Below the pieces are notes generated by a model, which was given only the letters and a program-made list of their open reading frames with translations, was not told the DNA's origin and did not search any database. From Lentimicrobiaceae bacterium (GTDB taxonomy: Bacteria; Bacteroidota; Bacteroidia; Bacteroidales; F082), in assembly GCA_018661505.1 (NCBI GenBank), contig JABJIE010000043.1, forward strand, positions 1 to 60,711: 60,711 bases of DNA, given 5' to 3'. This document shows positions 27,115 through 36,538 of this stretch, piece after piece. Position 1 is the stretch's first letter; every line of letters starts with the position of its first letter. The position numbers and the translations under genes were made by a program.

Positions 27115-27987
27115 CTAATTATCCTTCGTTAGTTTCCACCTTTTGTGAGACCATAACCAATTCTCAGGTCTTATTCTTATGATCTCTTCAAGTTTATTTG
27201 CATATAGTTTAGTCAACTCCCCTGGTGGTAGTTCTGAGGGGTTATCAGCTAATGTGGTTAATTCAAGCTCATAGTAACCCTTCCTCACCCTTTGAATATC
27301 AACAAATACAGCAGGATAGTTGTATTTTTTTGAGTAAAATTCAGGTCCATGTAAAAACGCGGTTTCAATTCCCATAAACTTTACCCATATTGATTTTGCT
27401 TTATTTGATGGGCTTTGATCAGAAGCCATTACATATATTTTATGTTTGTCTTTGTTATTTACAAAGCACCTTGCGGTTTCAAATATTGAAACCAATTCAG
27501 TTCCAATCCTAGATCTATTATTTTTTATGTATTTATCAAGATAGATATTAGATAATGGCTTATAAAATGCAATTGGGTCCCAGGCCAAATGCCTGCATGA
27601 CATTGCTCCCCACTCCCAGTTTCCATAGTGACAGGGTAATGCAATAATACCGCCATATTTATCATCATATAAATCACTTACATCATCTAGATTTATAATC
27701 TTATGCCTTTTTAGTATTTGTTTTTTAGACATGGTAAATGCCTTTAGGCTCTCAACCATAATCTGAGAAAGGTTTTGATAAAACAATTTCTCTATTCTTT
27801 TTATTTCTTTTTCTGACTTTTCAGGAAATGATTTATGTAGATTGGATCTTACTACAGTTAATCTATATCTAAATACCCTGTGTAAAATAAAGCAAAGAAT
27901 ATCTGCAATAATATATAGTAACCAGAAAGGTATTAACGCAAAAAATAAGACAAACAATCGAGTAATAATTGCCAATATAAGGTTCAT
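27115..27987 (-). CDS. LpxL/HtrB-type lipid A acyltransferase family protein
   Basis: A 290-residue membrane-associated enzyme with an N-terminal hydrophobic helix (residues 1-35) and the HX4E acyltransferase motif in LPCHYGNWEWGA near residue 119. AFYKPLSNIYLDKYI and ASDQSPSN, further on, match the late-acyltransferase family that finishes lipid A. The acyl chain and position cannot be told. A minus-strand TAAGTTTG (28000-27993) lies only five bases before the ATG, so the transcript may be nearly leaderless. Confidence 0.9.
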   Translation of the reverse strand: MNLILAIITRLFVLFFALIPFWLLYIIADILCFILHRVFRYRLTVVRSNLHKSFPEKSEKEIKRIEKLFYQNLSQIMVESLKAFTMSKKQILKRHKIINLDDVSDLYDDKYGGIIALPCHYGNWEWGAMSCRHLAWDPIAFYKPLSNIYLDKYIKNNRSRIGTELVSIFETARCFVNNKDKHKIYVMASDQSPSNKAKSIWVKFMGIETAFLHGPEFYSKKYNYPAVFVDIQRVRKGYYELELTTLADNPSELPPGELTKLYANKLEEIIRIRPENWLWSHKRWKLTKDN

Positions 27988-27992
27988 GGGGG

Positions 27993-28000
27993 CAAACTTA
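27993..28000 (-). promoter_or_regulatory. -7 element abutting the acyltransferase start
   Basis: TAAGTTTG on the minus strand fits TAnnTTTG. It ends 5 bases before the ATG at 27987, which predicts a leaderless or almost leaderless mRNA. No TTTG is seen at the -33 distance. Confidence 0.4.
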
Positions 28001-28015
28001 ATGCTTCTTTTCTAA

Positions 28016-28042
28016 TTTGTATGAGTTTGTAAACTAAATTTG
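28016..28042 (+). promoter_or_regulatory. Probable promoter of the MFS transporter gene
   Basis: TAAATTTG (28035-28042) with TTTG at 28016-28019, a spacing of 15 bases, shorter than usual. The leader to the ATG at 28071 would be about 22 bases. Confidence 0.4.
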
Positions 28043-28070
28043 CCGGAATTTTAAAATATAATTTAGGCAA

Positions 28071-29360
28071 ATGAGATTGGTTAAAAGGTTCTATAATCTT
28101 ACCTTTAATGAGAGAAGAACATTTAGACTTCACACCATATATATGGTGATAGAAGGTTTTGTACTTGGTATTCTTGCGTTAAATGAGTTTGTCTTTATTA
28201 AAAGCCTACATGGAACAAATTATCAATTGAGTTTTCTTTTTCAGTTTAGTGCTTTGGTATTCTTGTTTCTGATAGTAATAAACGAATTTCTACGAAGAGT
28301 TAAGAATAGAAAAAAATTATTGAGAACAGTCGCCATTGCTACCAGATTACCATTGTTTGCTCTTCTTTTGTTTCCATCTACCAATGAACAGATGTTAGCT
28401 AAACCCTATTATCATTATATTTTCTTGTTTCTTTTTTTAATTTATTTTTTTGGTAATATTTTCATAAAACCAAGCATAAACTTGCTGCTTAAATTGAATT
28501 ACAGGCACAATAATTTTGGTAAATTATATAGTTACTCTACTAGTGTCAATAAAATAGTAATGTTAGTTGTAACCTTTGCCTATGGATATATATTAGACTT
28601 TAACAATTTTGCATTTATATATATTATTCCTTTTGCGGGTTTATTGGGAATCATTTCTGTTTTTGTTTTATCACTTATTAGATATCAGGAAGAGAATGAT
28701 GTAATAATTAGACATTCAATAAGTGAGTCGGTTAAGGCATCCATTAAGCAAATGTATACCATACTTAAAACCAATAAGCCTTATAGGCATTTTGAGATGG
28801 GGTTTATGTATTATGGTTTCTCATTTATGATATCTGTTACGGTTATTACAATTTATTTCTATGAGGCTTTGAATCTAAATTATTCAAGTGTTGCATTTTA
28901 TCGTAACTCATACAACCTATTGGCAATTATGCTGTTGCCATATTTTGGTAAGCTGATCGGAAATATTGATCCACGAAAATTTGCTGCAATTACCTATTTG
29001 TCAATTGCTATTTATATTGCAGCATTGAGTCTAACAACATATATTCCATTTCACTTCAAGTTCTTGGATATTACCATTTACTACACCCTAATTGTATACA
29101 TTATTTTTCATGGGATATTTGCTGCGACGATGGTACTTCTGTGGAATATAGGTTCTGCATATTTTTGTAAACCTGATGAATCCGGAACATATCAATCTCT
29201 ACACTTATCATTGACTGGAGTTAGATCAATATTTGCACCCATAACGGGTGTTATTTTTTATGAATTATTTGGATTTACGATAACTTTTGCCATCGCAATA
29301 TTTTCTTTGCTATGCGGGATAATGTTAATGCTATGGTCCTATAAAAGGGAACAACGATGA
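28071..29360 (+). CDS. MFS-type transporter, substrate unknown
   Basis: A 429-residue polytopic membrane protein with about ten to twelve hydrophobic helices spread over the whole length (for example VIEGFVLGILALNEFVF, ALVFLFLIVINEF and FAIAIFSLLCGIMLMLW). The two-half layout with a central polar loop (about residues 215-240) is typical of the major facilitator superfamily. No substrate-defining motif is visible, and its neighbours give no hint. It converges with the unknown gene at 29372, leaving 11 bases between stops. Confidence 0.75.
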   Translation: MRLVKRFYNLTFNERRTFRLHTIYMVIEGFVLGILALNEFVFIKSLHGTNYQLSFLFQFSALVFLFLIVINEFLRRVKNRKKLLRTVAIATRLPLFALLLFPSTNEQMLAKPYYHYIFLFLFLIYFFGNIFIKPSINLLLKLNYRHNNFGKLYSYSTSVNKIVMLVVTFAYGYILDFNNFAFIYIIPFAGLLGIISVFVLSLIRYQEENDVIIRHSISESVKASIKQMYTILKTNKPYRHFEMGFMYYGFSFMISVTVITIYFYEALNLNYSSVAFYRNSYNLLAIMLLPYFGKLIGNIDPRKFAAITYLSIAIYIAALSLTTYIPFHFKFLDITIYYTLIVYIIFHGIFAATMVLLWNIGSAYFCKPDESGTYQSLHLSLTGVRSIFAPITGVIFYELFGFTITFAIAIFSLLCGIMLMLWSYKREQR

Positions 29361-29371
29361 CATCTAAGTTA

Positions 29372-29779
29372 TTATCTTCTCACGGCAAATGTATCACCAA
29401 ATATTAAAGTTCCATTTCTATTAAATTCATAAGGAAAGTAATATAAGGGTAATTCAGTATCATTTGGATTTACAATATCAATTGCAATTGTTTCGATTGG
29501 AGATTCATCTTCGGATAAGCTAACAGAAGCCTCATAGGTTAAACCATAGGCGAGCATTCTTCCCAATTTAGTCTCCTCCTCACAATACTTCGTAAGGGCA
29601 TCTCTTACTGTCTCATTATTAGGGATGTTTCTTTTATCTTCAATTTCAAACTCCAGCGGATGAACCTGACCTTTTCTATCTATAAATGCTCCAAACGGGT
29701 AACATTGCTTGGTATCATTAAGCAGCTCAGATGCATATTCCAATGAATGGTCAATAATATTTTGTGTTATCTTATCCAT
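29372..29779 (-). CDS. Small soluble protein of unknown function
   Basis: I take the start at the ATG 29779 (135 residues), 13 bases after the rarA stop codon. A longer frame up to 29887 would overlap the end of rarA. The product begins MDKITQNIIDHSLEYASELL. It contains YPFGAFIDRKGQVHPL, an alpha-beta pattern, and ends near FPYEFNRNGTLIFGDTFAVR. Similar small proteins recur in the Bacteroidota, but I know no function. Co-transcription with rarA is likely from the spacing. Confidence 0.75.
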   Translation of the reverse strand: MDKITQNIIDHSLEYASELLNDTKQCYPFGAFIDRKGQVHPLEFEIEDKRNIPNNETVRDALTKYCEEETKLGRMLAYGLTYEASVSLSEDESPIETIAIDIVNPNDTELPLYYFPYEFNRNGTLIFGDTFAVRR

Positions 29780-29792
29780 GTTTTGTAAATTT

Positions 29793-31061
29793 TCAATATT
29801 TATATTTCTTACCCCATCTTTTCTTGATAATTTCCTTCTCACTATGTTCTCGACTATTATTACCAGGCTGATAAAATATTGTCCCACTTATGTCTTCAGG
29901 TAAGAACTCTTGATCCGAAAAGTTGCCTTCGAAATTATGTGAATACATATATTCTTTGCCATAACCAATATCTTTCATGAGTTTGGTGGGTGCATTTCTC
30001 AATTGAATAGGGACTGGTAAGTTCCCAGTTTTATGAATAAACTGCTGAGCATCATTGATCGCAGTATATGATGAGTTACTTTTAGCAGAATTTGCAAGGT
30101 AGATGGCAGTTTGTGATAGTAATATTCTACTTTCTGGCCATCCTATTTTATTTACTGCATCCATACAAGTGTTTGCCAATAATAAAGCATTGGGATTAGC
30201 ATTGCCAATATCTTCAGATGCAAGTATTAACATTCTGCGAGCTATAAATTTAGGGTCCTCACCACCCTCCACCATTCGTGCTAGCCAATATACGGCTGCA
30301 TTTGGGTCGCTACCTCTGATGGATTTAATAAACGCACTTATAATATCGTAATGCATCTCTCCTTGCTTATCATATATTGCAAGGTTTTCTTGTATACAAT
30401 TTAATACAATATCATTGGTAATTATTATTTCAGACTTATTTGTTTTCTCCTGATAAACAACTAACTCAAGGGCGTTGTAAATTTTCCGTGCATCACCACC
30501 TGAGATTCTAAGTAAGGCTTCATGCTCTTTCAACTCAATTGATAAATCAAATTTATTGGCTAATAATTTGATTCCATTCTTTAAAAGTTTTATTAAATCT
30601 TCCGCCTCTAGATTTTTAAGTATGTATACCTGACACCTTGAGAGTAGGGGACTTATTACTTCAAATGATGGGTTTTCTGTGGTGGCACCTATTAAACTTA
30701 TTATCCCTTTTTCCACAGCATTTAACAATGAATCTTGTTGAGACTTACTAAACCTGTGTATTTCGTCAATAAATAATATTGCATTACCATCGAAAATTGC
30801 TGCCTGCTTAATTACATTCCTAACTTCCTTTACTCCGGAACTTACTGCGCTTAGGGTATAGAATTCTTTATTTAATGTCTTTGATATTATATTGGCAAGA
30901 GTTGTTTTTCCCACCCCAGGAGGTCCCCAAAGAATCATCGAAGGTATATTACCCGACTTAATACTTTTATAAAGTATAGCATCCTTTCCCACAAGGTGTT
31001 TCTGTCCAATATAGTCATCAAGCTTTTCTGGACGCAATAATTCTGCCAACGGTGCTGCCAT
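29793..31061 (-). CDS. rarA: Replication-associated recombination protein RarA (MgsA)
   Basis: An AAA+ ATPase of 422 residues related to clamp-loader subunits and to eukaryotic WRNIP1; it acts at stalled replication forks. The N-terminus reads PLAELLRPEKLDDYIGQ, Walker A is GPPGVGKTTLA, Walker B is ILFIDEIHRF, and sensor-1 is GATTENPSFEV. The C-terminal tetramerisation region (AARMVEGGEDPKFIARRM-like, LASEDIGNANP) is intact. The promoter element TAATTTTG lies at 31087-31080 on the minus strand. arfB diverges from it. Confidence 0.96.
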   Translation of the reverse strand: MAAPLAELLRPEKLDDYIGQKHLVGKDAILYKSIKSGNIPSMILWGPPGVGKTTLANIISKTLNKEFYTLSAVSSGVKEVRNVIKQAAIFDGNAILFIDEIHRFSKSQQDSLLNAVEKGIISLIGATTENPSFEVISPLLSRCQVYILKNLEAEDLIKLLKNGIKLLANKFDLSIELKEHEALLRISGGDARKIYNALELVVYQEKTNKSEIIITNDIVLNCIQENLAIYDKQGEMHYDIISAFIKSIRGSDPNAAVYWLARMVEGGEDPKFIARRMLILASEDIGNANPNALLLANTCMDAVNKIGWPESRILLSQTAIYLANSAKSNSSYTAINDAQQFIHKTGNLPVPIQLRNAPTKLMKDIGYGKEYMYSHNFEGNFSDQEFLPEDISGTIFYQPGNNSREHSEKEIIKKRWGKKYKY

Positions 31062-31127
31062 AAGATTTTTTTGTCATTACAAAATTAAGTTATTTTGTAC
31101 TTGTTTCATATGGTGATTACAATTGAT

Positions 31128-31135
31128 TAATTTTG
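31128..31135 (+). promoter_or_regulatory. -7 element abutting the arfB start
   Basis: TAATTTTG lies only four bases before the ATG at 31140, which predicts a leaderless arfB transcript. A TTG at 31101 is 24 bases upstream, longer than usual. Confidence 0.45.
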
Positions 31136-31139
31136 ACCT

Positions 31140-31535
31140 ATGAACGAAAGGTTGATAAATGAATTAGTATTCAAGTTTATCAGAAGTAGCGGTTCTGGTG
31201 GACAAAATGTAAATAAAGTGTCAACAAAGGTTGAACTGCGATTCAATATTATTTCATCCCAAGTTCTAGATAATCGAGAGAAATCAATTTTGATTGATAG
31301 ACTAGGAAATAGGCTTAATTTGAAATATGATTTGATACTGACTAGCGATGATACACGAAGTCAGTTAAAGAACAAGGAGATAGTGACAAAAAGATTCATC
31401 GAATTACTAAAGGACGCATTAGTGGTAACAAAGCCAAGAATAAAAACAAAACCTACCAAATCCTCTGTTGTCAGAAGACTTGAATCCAAAAGAAAGGTTG
31501 GCATGAAAAAGAAAGATCGTCGCAAATTCGATTAG
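31140..31535 (+). CDS. arfB: Alternative ribosome-rescue factor ArfB (peptidyl-tRNA hydrolase)
   Basis: A 131-residue release-factor-like protein. The catalytic GGQ is at residues 20-22 in SGSGGQNVNKVSTKVELRF, followed by the short RF-type domain. The C-terminal tail is strongly basic (RRLESKRKVGMKKKDRRKF), as needed to enter the empty mRNA channel of a stalled ribosome. It lacks the codon-recognition domain of RF1/RF2. It is a single gene with a -7 box directly in front. Confidence 0.94.
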   Translation: MNERLINELVFKFIRSSGSGGQNVNKVSTKVELRFNIISSQVLDNREKSILIDRLGNRLNLKYDLILTSDDTRSQLKNKEIVTKRFIELLKDALVVTKPRIKTKPTKSSVVRRLESKRKVGMKKKDRRKFD

Positions 31536-31596
31536 TCATACTAGAATATTTTAAAAGTTTTTGACCTATTTATTAGACTAAGGATATTATTGATAG

Positions 31597-31604
31597 TAAA
31601 TTTG
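31597..31604 (+). promoter_or_regulatory. -7 element of the outer-membrane transporter gene
   Basis: TAAATTTG, 28 bases before the ATG at 31633. There is no clear -33 element. Confidence 0.4.
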
Positions 31605-31632
31605 CCATTATATAAATTAACCACGTTACAAC

Positions 31633-32391
31633 ATGAAAAGTATAATAAGGTTATTAATCTTGATTACAATTTTCCCAATTGTAAATTTAAATTCTCAATC
31701 AATTATTACTGACAGGCCTGACCAAACTGAAAGTGCTACTACAGTGCCAATAGGAAGTTTTCAGATTGAAACAGGATTCTCTCTGGAATATATAAAATCA
31801 GATGGCATGCACTATCAAAATTGGTATGGACCATCAAACCTTTTTAGAATTGGTTTAACTGATTTTATTGAACTACGTGTAGTAACAAACCTTGTGAATC
31901 TAAAAAACATAGGGAAGGGATATTCAACCACAGGGATTTCAGATTTGGAAGTGGGAGGTAAGGTAAATATATACACCAGTACTAATGGTAAATTTATACT
32001 AGGATTTCTTTCACACTTGATTATTCCAACAGGATCTTATGACCTCACAAATACTAAATATGGAACAATTAATAAATTCGCTTTATCTTATAGTTTATCA
32101 GATAAAGTAGGATTAGCTTGCAATTTAGGATATGATTATTTTGGATATGAAAATGGAAACTTGGTTTATACTTTTGTAGCTGGCTATTCAATTACAGATA
32201 AATTGGGACTGTATGCAGAAGTGTATGGGGATGTAGACAATTTCAAAGACAACTACTCTAGTTTTGATGGTGGTTTTACATATCTGATTCGTAATAACCT
32301 TCAATATGATTTTTCCTTTGGTACAGGTATTAATCACAGAATGAACTATGTGTCAACAGGTATCAGTTGGAATATAGGAGGATATAATTAA
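31633..32391 (+). CDS. Outer-membrane beta-barrel protein, phenol-degradation MetA-like
   Basis: A 252-residue exported protein (signal peptide to about residue 21, ending LNSQS). It continues IITDRPDQTESATTVPIGSF, a start pattern typical of the MetA-pathway outer-membrane family (PF13557-type), with a run of beta-strands afterwards. It ends in a strand at SWNIGGYN. No phenol-degradation genes are near, so the name describes only the fold. The substrate is unknown. Confidence 0.8.
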   Translation: MKSIIRLLILITIFPIVNLNSQSIITDRPDQTESATTVPIGSFQIETGFSLEYIKSDGMHYQNWYGPSNLFRIGLTDFIELRVVTNLVNLKNIGKGYSTTGISDLEVGGKVNIYTSTNGKFILGFLSHLIIPTGSYDLTNTKYGTINKFALSYSLSDKVGLACNLGYDYFGYENGNLVYTFVAGYSITDKLGLYAEVYGDVDNFKDNYSSFDGGFTYLIRNNLQYDFSFGTGINHRMNYVSTGISWNIGGYN

Positions 32392-32600
32392 AAAGGAGTT
32401 ATAAACTCTGACCTTACCACTTATAGTAAGTAATTAGGCTCCAATAACGTACTAAATCAAATCAATTAGCGTTAGTATTTCTAAAATTAGTATTTCTGCG
32501 TATTATTGCGAATTAATATTTCTTATAACAAACATTATTAAAAATTTTGAGCTAAATACAAGTATGTTTATTTGTGTAAAAGCTTGAAGACCAGGCGCCA

Positions 32601-34976
32601 ATGAAGAAAGAATTAATACTGCTAACAATAATTATTTTATTTACGTGTTCACTCAAATCTCAAAATGGAGAGATTCAAGGGACAATAACAGACATAACAA
32701 ATAATGAACCAATTCCATTCGCTAATGTTGTTATAGCAGGAACGCAAATTGGTACAACTAGTGATTTCGATGGGAATTTTTCAATAACAGGTATAGATCC
32801 AGGTTATATTAAACTTCAGGTTTCATATGTAGGATATGAACCTGCATTTAGTGCTGATGTTCTGGTTAGTAACAATAACATACCATTTGTTGAAATTAAT
32901 CTCGAACCGAATGAGCAATTATTGAACGAGGTAGTAGTAAAGGCAGACCCTTTTGAGAAGGTATTGGAGGCACCCCTTTCGATGCAATCTATTAGGGTAA
33001 AAGAAATAGAAAGTAACCCAGGAAGTAATAGAGATATTAGCAGGGTAATACAATCTTTCCCAGGAGTAGGTAGTACTCCAGCATTTCGTAATGATGTTAT
33101 AATAAGAGGTGGAGGTCCAAGTGAGAATAGGTTCTTTTTAGATGGGATTGAAATTCCAGTATTAAATCATTTTTCAACTCAAGGAGCATCAGGGGGGCCA
33201 GTGGGTATAATCAATGCAGACTTTATTCAGTCAGTTGATTTTTACTCTGGATCATTCCAAGCCGATAAATATAATGCACTTAGTGGTATTCTGGATTTTA
33301 AACAAAAGGAGGGAAGTAAGGATAAGACGAATTTACAAATAGCTATAGGCGCAAGTGAAGCAGCGCTCACCTTAGATGGTCCAATGGGTAATAAGTCAAG
33401 TTATATATTTTCAGTTCGAAGATCTTATCTTCAATTCCTATTTTCAGCCATAGGGTTACCATTTTTACCAACGTTTAATGATTATCAATTTAAGCTACGA
33501 ACTGATTTTAATGAAAGAAATAAACTAACTGTTATAAGTATTGGGTCGTTGGATAATTTAAAGCTAAATACTGATATTAAGGATCCCGATGAGAGTCAGG
33601 AATATATCCTAAGTCAGATCCCTGTAAATAACCAGTGGAGTTACACCTTTGGAGTTGTTTACAATAACTTCTTCAAAAATGGTTTCCATACTTTGGTAGT
33701 GAGCAGAAATATGCTAAGCAACGAGCTTTACAAGTATCCTGATAACAACGAATACCAACCTAAAAATTTTGAATATAACTCAACAGAAGCAGAGAACAAG
33801 TTTAGATATGAGCTTACAATGAGGAATAGAGGTGTTAAATATAATTTCAGTATCAATGCTGAGTACGGTGATTACTACAATTCAACATTTCAAACAATAT
33901 TCTTAAATGATAGCTTGGATTATATCAACTATACAACAGATATTGACATTATTAAATATGGTTTCTCAGCTCAGGCAACTAAAACTATTTTAAAGGGCCG
34001 ATTACTAGTTTCATTTGGTATTAGAGCAGATGGTAATGATTACAATTCTGCAATGTCTAATCCTTTTAACCAGTTATCTCCCAGATTGTTGATGTCTTAT
34101 GCAGTGACAGATAAAGCTTCATTAAATGCTGGTTATGGTAGATATTTCCAACAACCTGCCTATACAACTCTAGGTTATAGTGATAATAATGATAATTTAT
34201 TGAACGAAGATATATCTAAGTACATTGGAGTTAATCAATACACTATTGGAGCCGAATATCGTTTTTCAGATAAGGTTTTATTATCATTAGAAGGTTTTTA
34301 CAAGGATTATTTCCAGTATCCCATTGATTTGATGACAGGTGCTAGTTTAGCAAATCAGGGTGCTGATTATAGCGTGGCAGGAGCTGCTCCTGTGACATTT
34401 ACTGGAAAGGGTAGGGCATCTGGGTTGGAAGTTTTAAATAGAGTTAATTTGGATGGTTTTACCATGCTTGCAGCCTATACCTATGTTAGAAGCTTATTTA
34501 CTGATCTCCAGGGAGAGTATATCGCTTCTTCTTGGGATAGTAGACATATTCTGACTTTAACTGCCTACAAAGATTTTAAGAAAACATGGCGTGCGGGTAT
34601 TAAGTGGAGGTTTGTTGGGGGCCTACCATATACACCTTATGATTTACAAACTTCAGAAAATGTTGAAGCTTGGAATGCACAGGGATCAGCTTACTTCGAT
34701 TATTCGCAACTAAATACATTGAGATTTGAACCTTTTCATCAGCTAGATGTGAGAGTAGATAAAAACTTTTTCTTTGATAAATGGACACTCATGGTATACA
34801 TTGACATTCAAAATTTATATAACTTTAAATTCAAAGGTCAAGACTACATAGTTCGTGAGAAAAATCCTGATGGAACTTATGAAACAATAAATAATGGTAA
34901 GGATTATGTTTTAAAATCTGTAGCCAATACATCTGGTACAGTTTTACCTACTCTTGGTATAATGGTTAAATTATAA
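32601..34976 (+). CDS. TonB-dependent outer-membrane receptor
   Basis: A 791-residue receptor. It has a signal peptide (residues 1-20), then a carboxypeptidase-regulatory-like domain (about 23-110: ITDITNNEPIPFANVVIAGT, GTTSDFDGNFSI, VSYVGYEPAF). A plug domain follows (about 115-235: NDVIIRGGGPSENRFFLDG, IEIPVLNHF). The rest is a long beta-barrel ending at LPTLGIMVKL. No SusD-like lipoprotein gene follows, which argues against a SusCD glycan system and for uptake of a small ligand such as a siderophore, vitamin B12 or peptide. The ligand cannot be told from this sequence. Confidence 0.95.
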   Translation: MKKELILLTIIILFTCSLKSQNGEIQGTITDITNNEPIPFANVVIAGTQIGTTSDFDGNFSITGIDPGYIKLQVSYVGYEPAFSADVLVSNNNIPFVEINLEPNEQLLNEVVVKADPFEKVLEAPLSMQSIRVKEIESNPGSNRDISRVIQSFPGVGSTPAFRNDVIIRGGGPSENRFFLDGIEIPVLNHFSTQGASGGPVGIINADFIQSVDFYSGSFQADKYNALSGILDFKQKEGSKDKTNLQIAIGASEAALTLDGPMGNKSSYIFSVRRSYLQFLFSAIGLPFLPTFNDYQFKLRTDFNERNKLTVISIGSLDNLKLNTDIKDPDESQEYILSQIPVNNQWSYTFGVVYNNFFKNGFHTLVVSRNMLSNELYKYPDNNEYQPKNFEYNSTEAENKFRYELTMRNRGVKYNFSINAEYGDYYNSTFQTIFLNDSLDYINYTTDIDIIKYGFSAQATKTILKGRLLVSFGIRADGNDYNSAMSNPFNQLSPRLLMSYAVTDKASLNAGYGRYFQQPAYTTLGYSDNNDNLLNEDISKYIGVNQYTIGAEYRFSDKVLLSLEGFYKDYFQYPIDLMTGASLANQGADYSVAGAAPVTFTGKGRASGLEVLNRVNLDGFTMLAAYTYVRSLFTDLQGEYIASSWDSRHILTLTAYKDFKKTWRAGIKWRFVGGLPYTPYDLQTSENVEAWNAQGSAYFDYSQLNTLRFEPFHQLDVRVDKNFFFDKWTLMVYIDIQNLYNFKFKGQDYIVREKNPDGTYETINNGKDYVLKSVANTSGTVLPTLGIMVKL

Positions 34977-35122
34977 AACAGGCCATCCACTTTTCTTAAA
35001 AACTTTCATAATAAATAACCCAATTAATAGTGTTACCAACTTCAATCAATTACTTGATATAATAATACATATTGGCAATTTATTTTTGGATATCTTAAAT
35101 TGAGATGATGATGTGCATTGGA

Positions 35123-36529
35123 TTAGGCTAAATTATCCTTGTCAATACCTCTATTCTTTATGATTTTTGAAACACTATCTGGCACATATTTTTTCCATTC
35201 CTCATTTCCACTCTTTAACATACTATTTACTTCTCTTGTGGAAATATGAAGCTGATCTTTCATATCACTTATAATATCGAGGATAAATCGTCTTTCCTTC
35301 AAGTAGTTAAATATTAATTTTATATCATGATCTATTTCAAGATTATTTGTGGTTATTATGTCATCACCTTTGTATCTCTTTGTGGGATAAATGTATAATT
35401 TCATATTTGAAGGAAACATTTTACTAACTGCTTCAAGAATACCACCTCTTAGATTTTTATAATATTTTTTGCTTAGAACCTTTTCAAATGTGGGTATACC
35501 CATTACTATACGAAGTTTATTTAATTTAAATTGTGAAAAGAAATCCACAAGCTTATAGTATTCAGGTAAATCGGAAATCATCACATTTTGACCAATGCTA
35601 ACTAGCATATCGACCCTATTTAGAAAATCCTGTTCATCAACTTCGCCTTTAGACAGAATATTATTAAGCGACAACTCACAAAATGATAATGTGTTATCAG
35701 GTTCATAATCTTCATCATTCGCAAAAAGTTCCATGCTTTTGTTTAATATATCCTGTGCAATAAACGTAACGGGCATAAAACTTCCTCGGAACGCAAGTAC
35801 ATTTTTTTTATAAAGCATATCATATGGTTGTTGCACATTTCCTAGTTTATCAAACATTATGCTTCTGGTCATTTTGTTTTTTACAAGCTGAACAGCGAGA
35901 AGTTTATTATCAATATAATCTAGGTCTGGGCCGCTCATGCGCATCATCGTAATTCTAAACCTATCCATACTCAAGTTATCGGTTAAAGACTTTAAAAAAG
36001 TAGTAGGACTATCATAGTAGAATTTACACGCAAATAACAGATTTACACCAATAGTGCCAATGGTTGCTTGTTGCAGGAGTGCATCATTCTCAAGAAGTTT
36101 TATATGAATTATTACAATATTTGGTTTGCTTTTTGGAGTTAGTTGATATTTAACACCCATCCACCCATGACTATTATTTGTTTTGTTATAATTAATAATC
36201 TCCATGGTATTGGCAAGAGCAAAGAATGTGGTATCCTTATGGCTATCTTCCAATAACTTATGTACTTCCTTGTATTCGTAATCTAACATTTTAACTAGCC
36301 TTTGCTCGCTAACATGTCTTCCAATTTTATTTTGGTTGTAGAATGAATCACTAAACTTCTTATCATATGCTGAAATTGTTTTGGCGATGGTCTCCGATGA
36401 ACCTCCAGCCTGAAAAAAGTGCCTTGCAACTTCCTGGCCTCCACCAATTTCAGCAAAGGTTCCAAAAAGTTTTGTGTCAATATTAATAATTAGAGCTTTT
36501 CTATTTGTTGGAATTATATCGTGTGCCAT
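35123..36529 (-). CDS. Conserved soluble protein of unknown function, downstream of uvrB
   Basis: A 468-residue protein with no signal peptide or membrane helix. It begins with a conserved block (NRKALIINIDTKLFGTFAEI, then GGGQEVARHFFQAGG and SETIAKTISAYDK). Further blocks are SHGWMGVKYQL, TIGTIGVNLLFACKFY and YYKNLRGGILEAVSKMF. I recall a widespread family with these blocks that has been labelled a nicotinate-nucleotide adenylyltransferase or even a TonB-dependent receptor; I see no support for either label here. It starts 9 bases after the uvrB stop codon, so the two genes are probably co-transcribed. The role is unknown. Confidence 0.75.
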   Translation of the reverse strand: MAHDIIPTNRKALIINIDTKLFGTFAEIGGGQEVARHFFQAGGSSETIAKTISAYDKKFSDSFYNQNKIGRHVSEQRLVKMLDYEYKEVHKLLEDSHKDTTFFALANTMEIINYNKTNNSHGWMGVKYQLTPKSKPNIVIIHIKLLENDALLQQATIGTIGVNLLFACKFYYDSPTTFLKSLTDNLSMDRFRITMMRMSGPDLDYIDNKLLAVQLVKNKMTRSIMFDKLGNVQQPYDMLYKKNVLAFRGSFMPVTFIAQDILNKSMELFANDEDYEPDNTLSFCELSLNNILSKGEVDEQDFLNRVDMLVSIGQNVMISDLPEYYKLVDFFSQFKLNKLRIVMGIPTFEKVLSKKYYKNLRGGILEAVSKMFPSNMKLYIYPTKRYKGDDIITTNNLEIDHDIKLIFNYLKERRFILDIISDMKDQLHISTREVNSMLKSGNEEWKKYVPDSVSKIIKNRGIDKDNLA

Positions 36530-36538
36530 AGTAACTTT

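Noticed and set aside
29780-29887. Longer start for the unknown gene downstream of rarA
   Set aside because: It would overlap the end of rarA by about 95 bases; the ATG at 29779 leaves a 13-base gap.
32601-34976. SusC-type glycan uptake system
   Set aside because: No SusD-like gene follows the receptor, so a polysaccharide utilisation locus is not supported.
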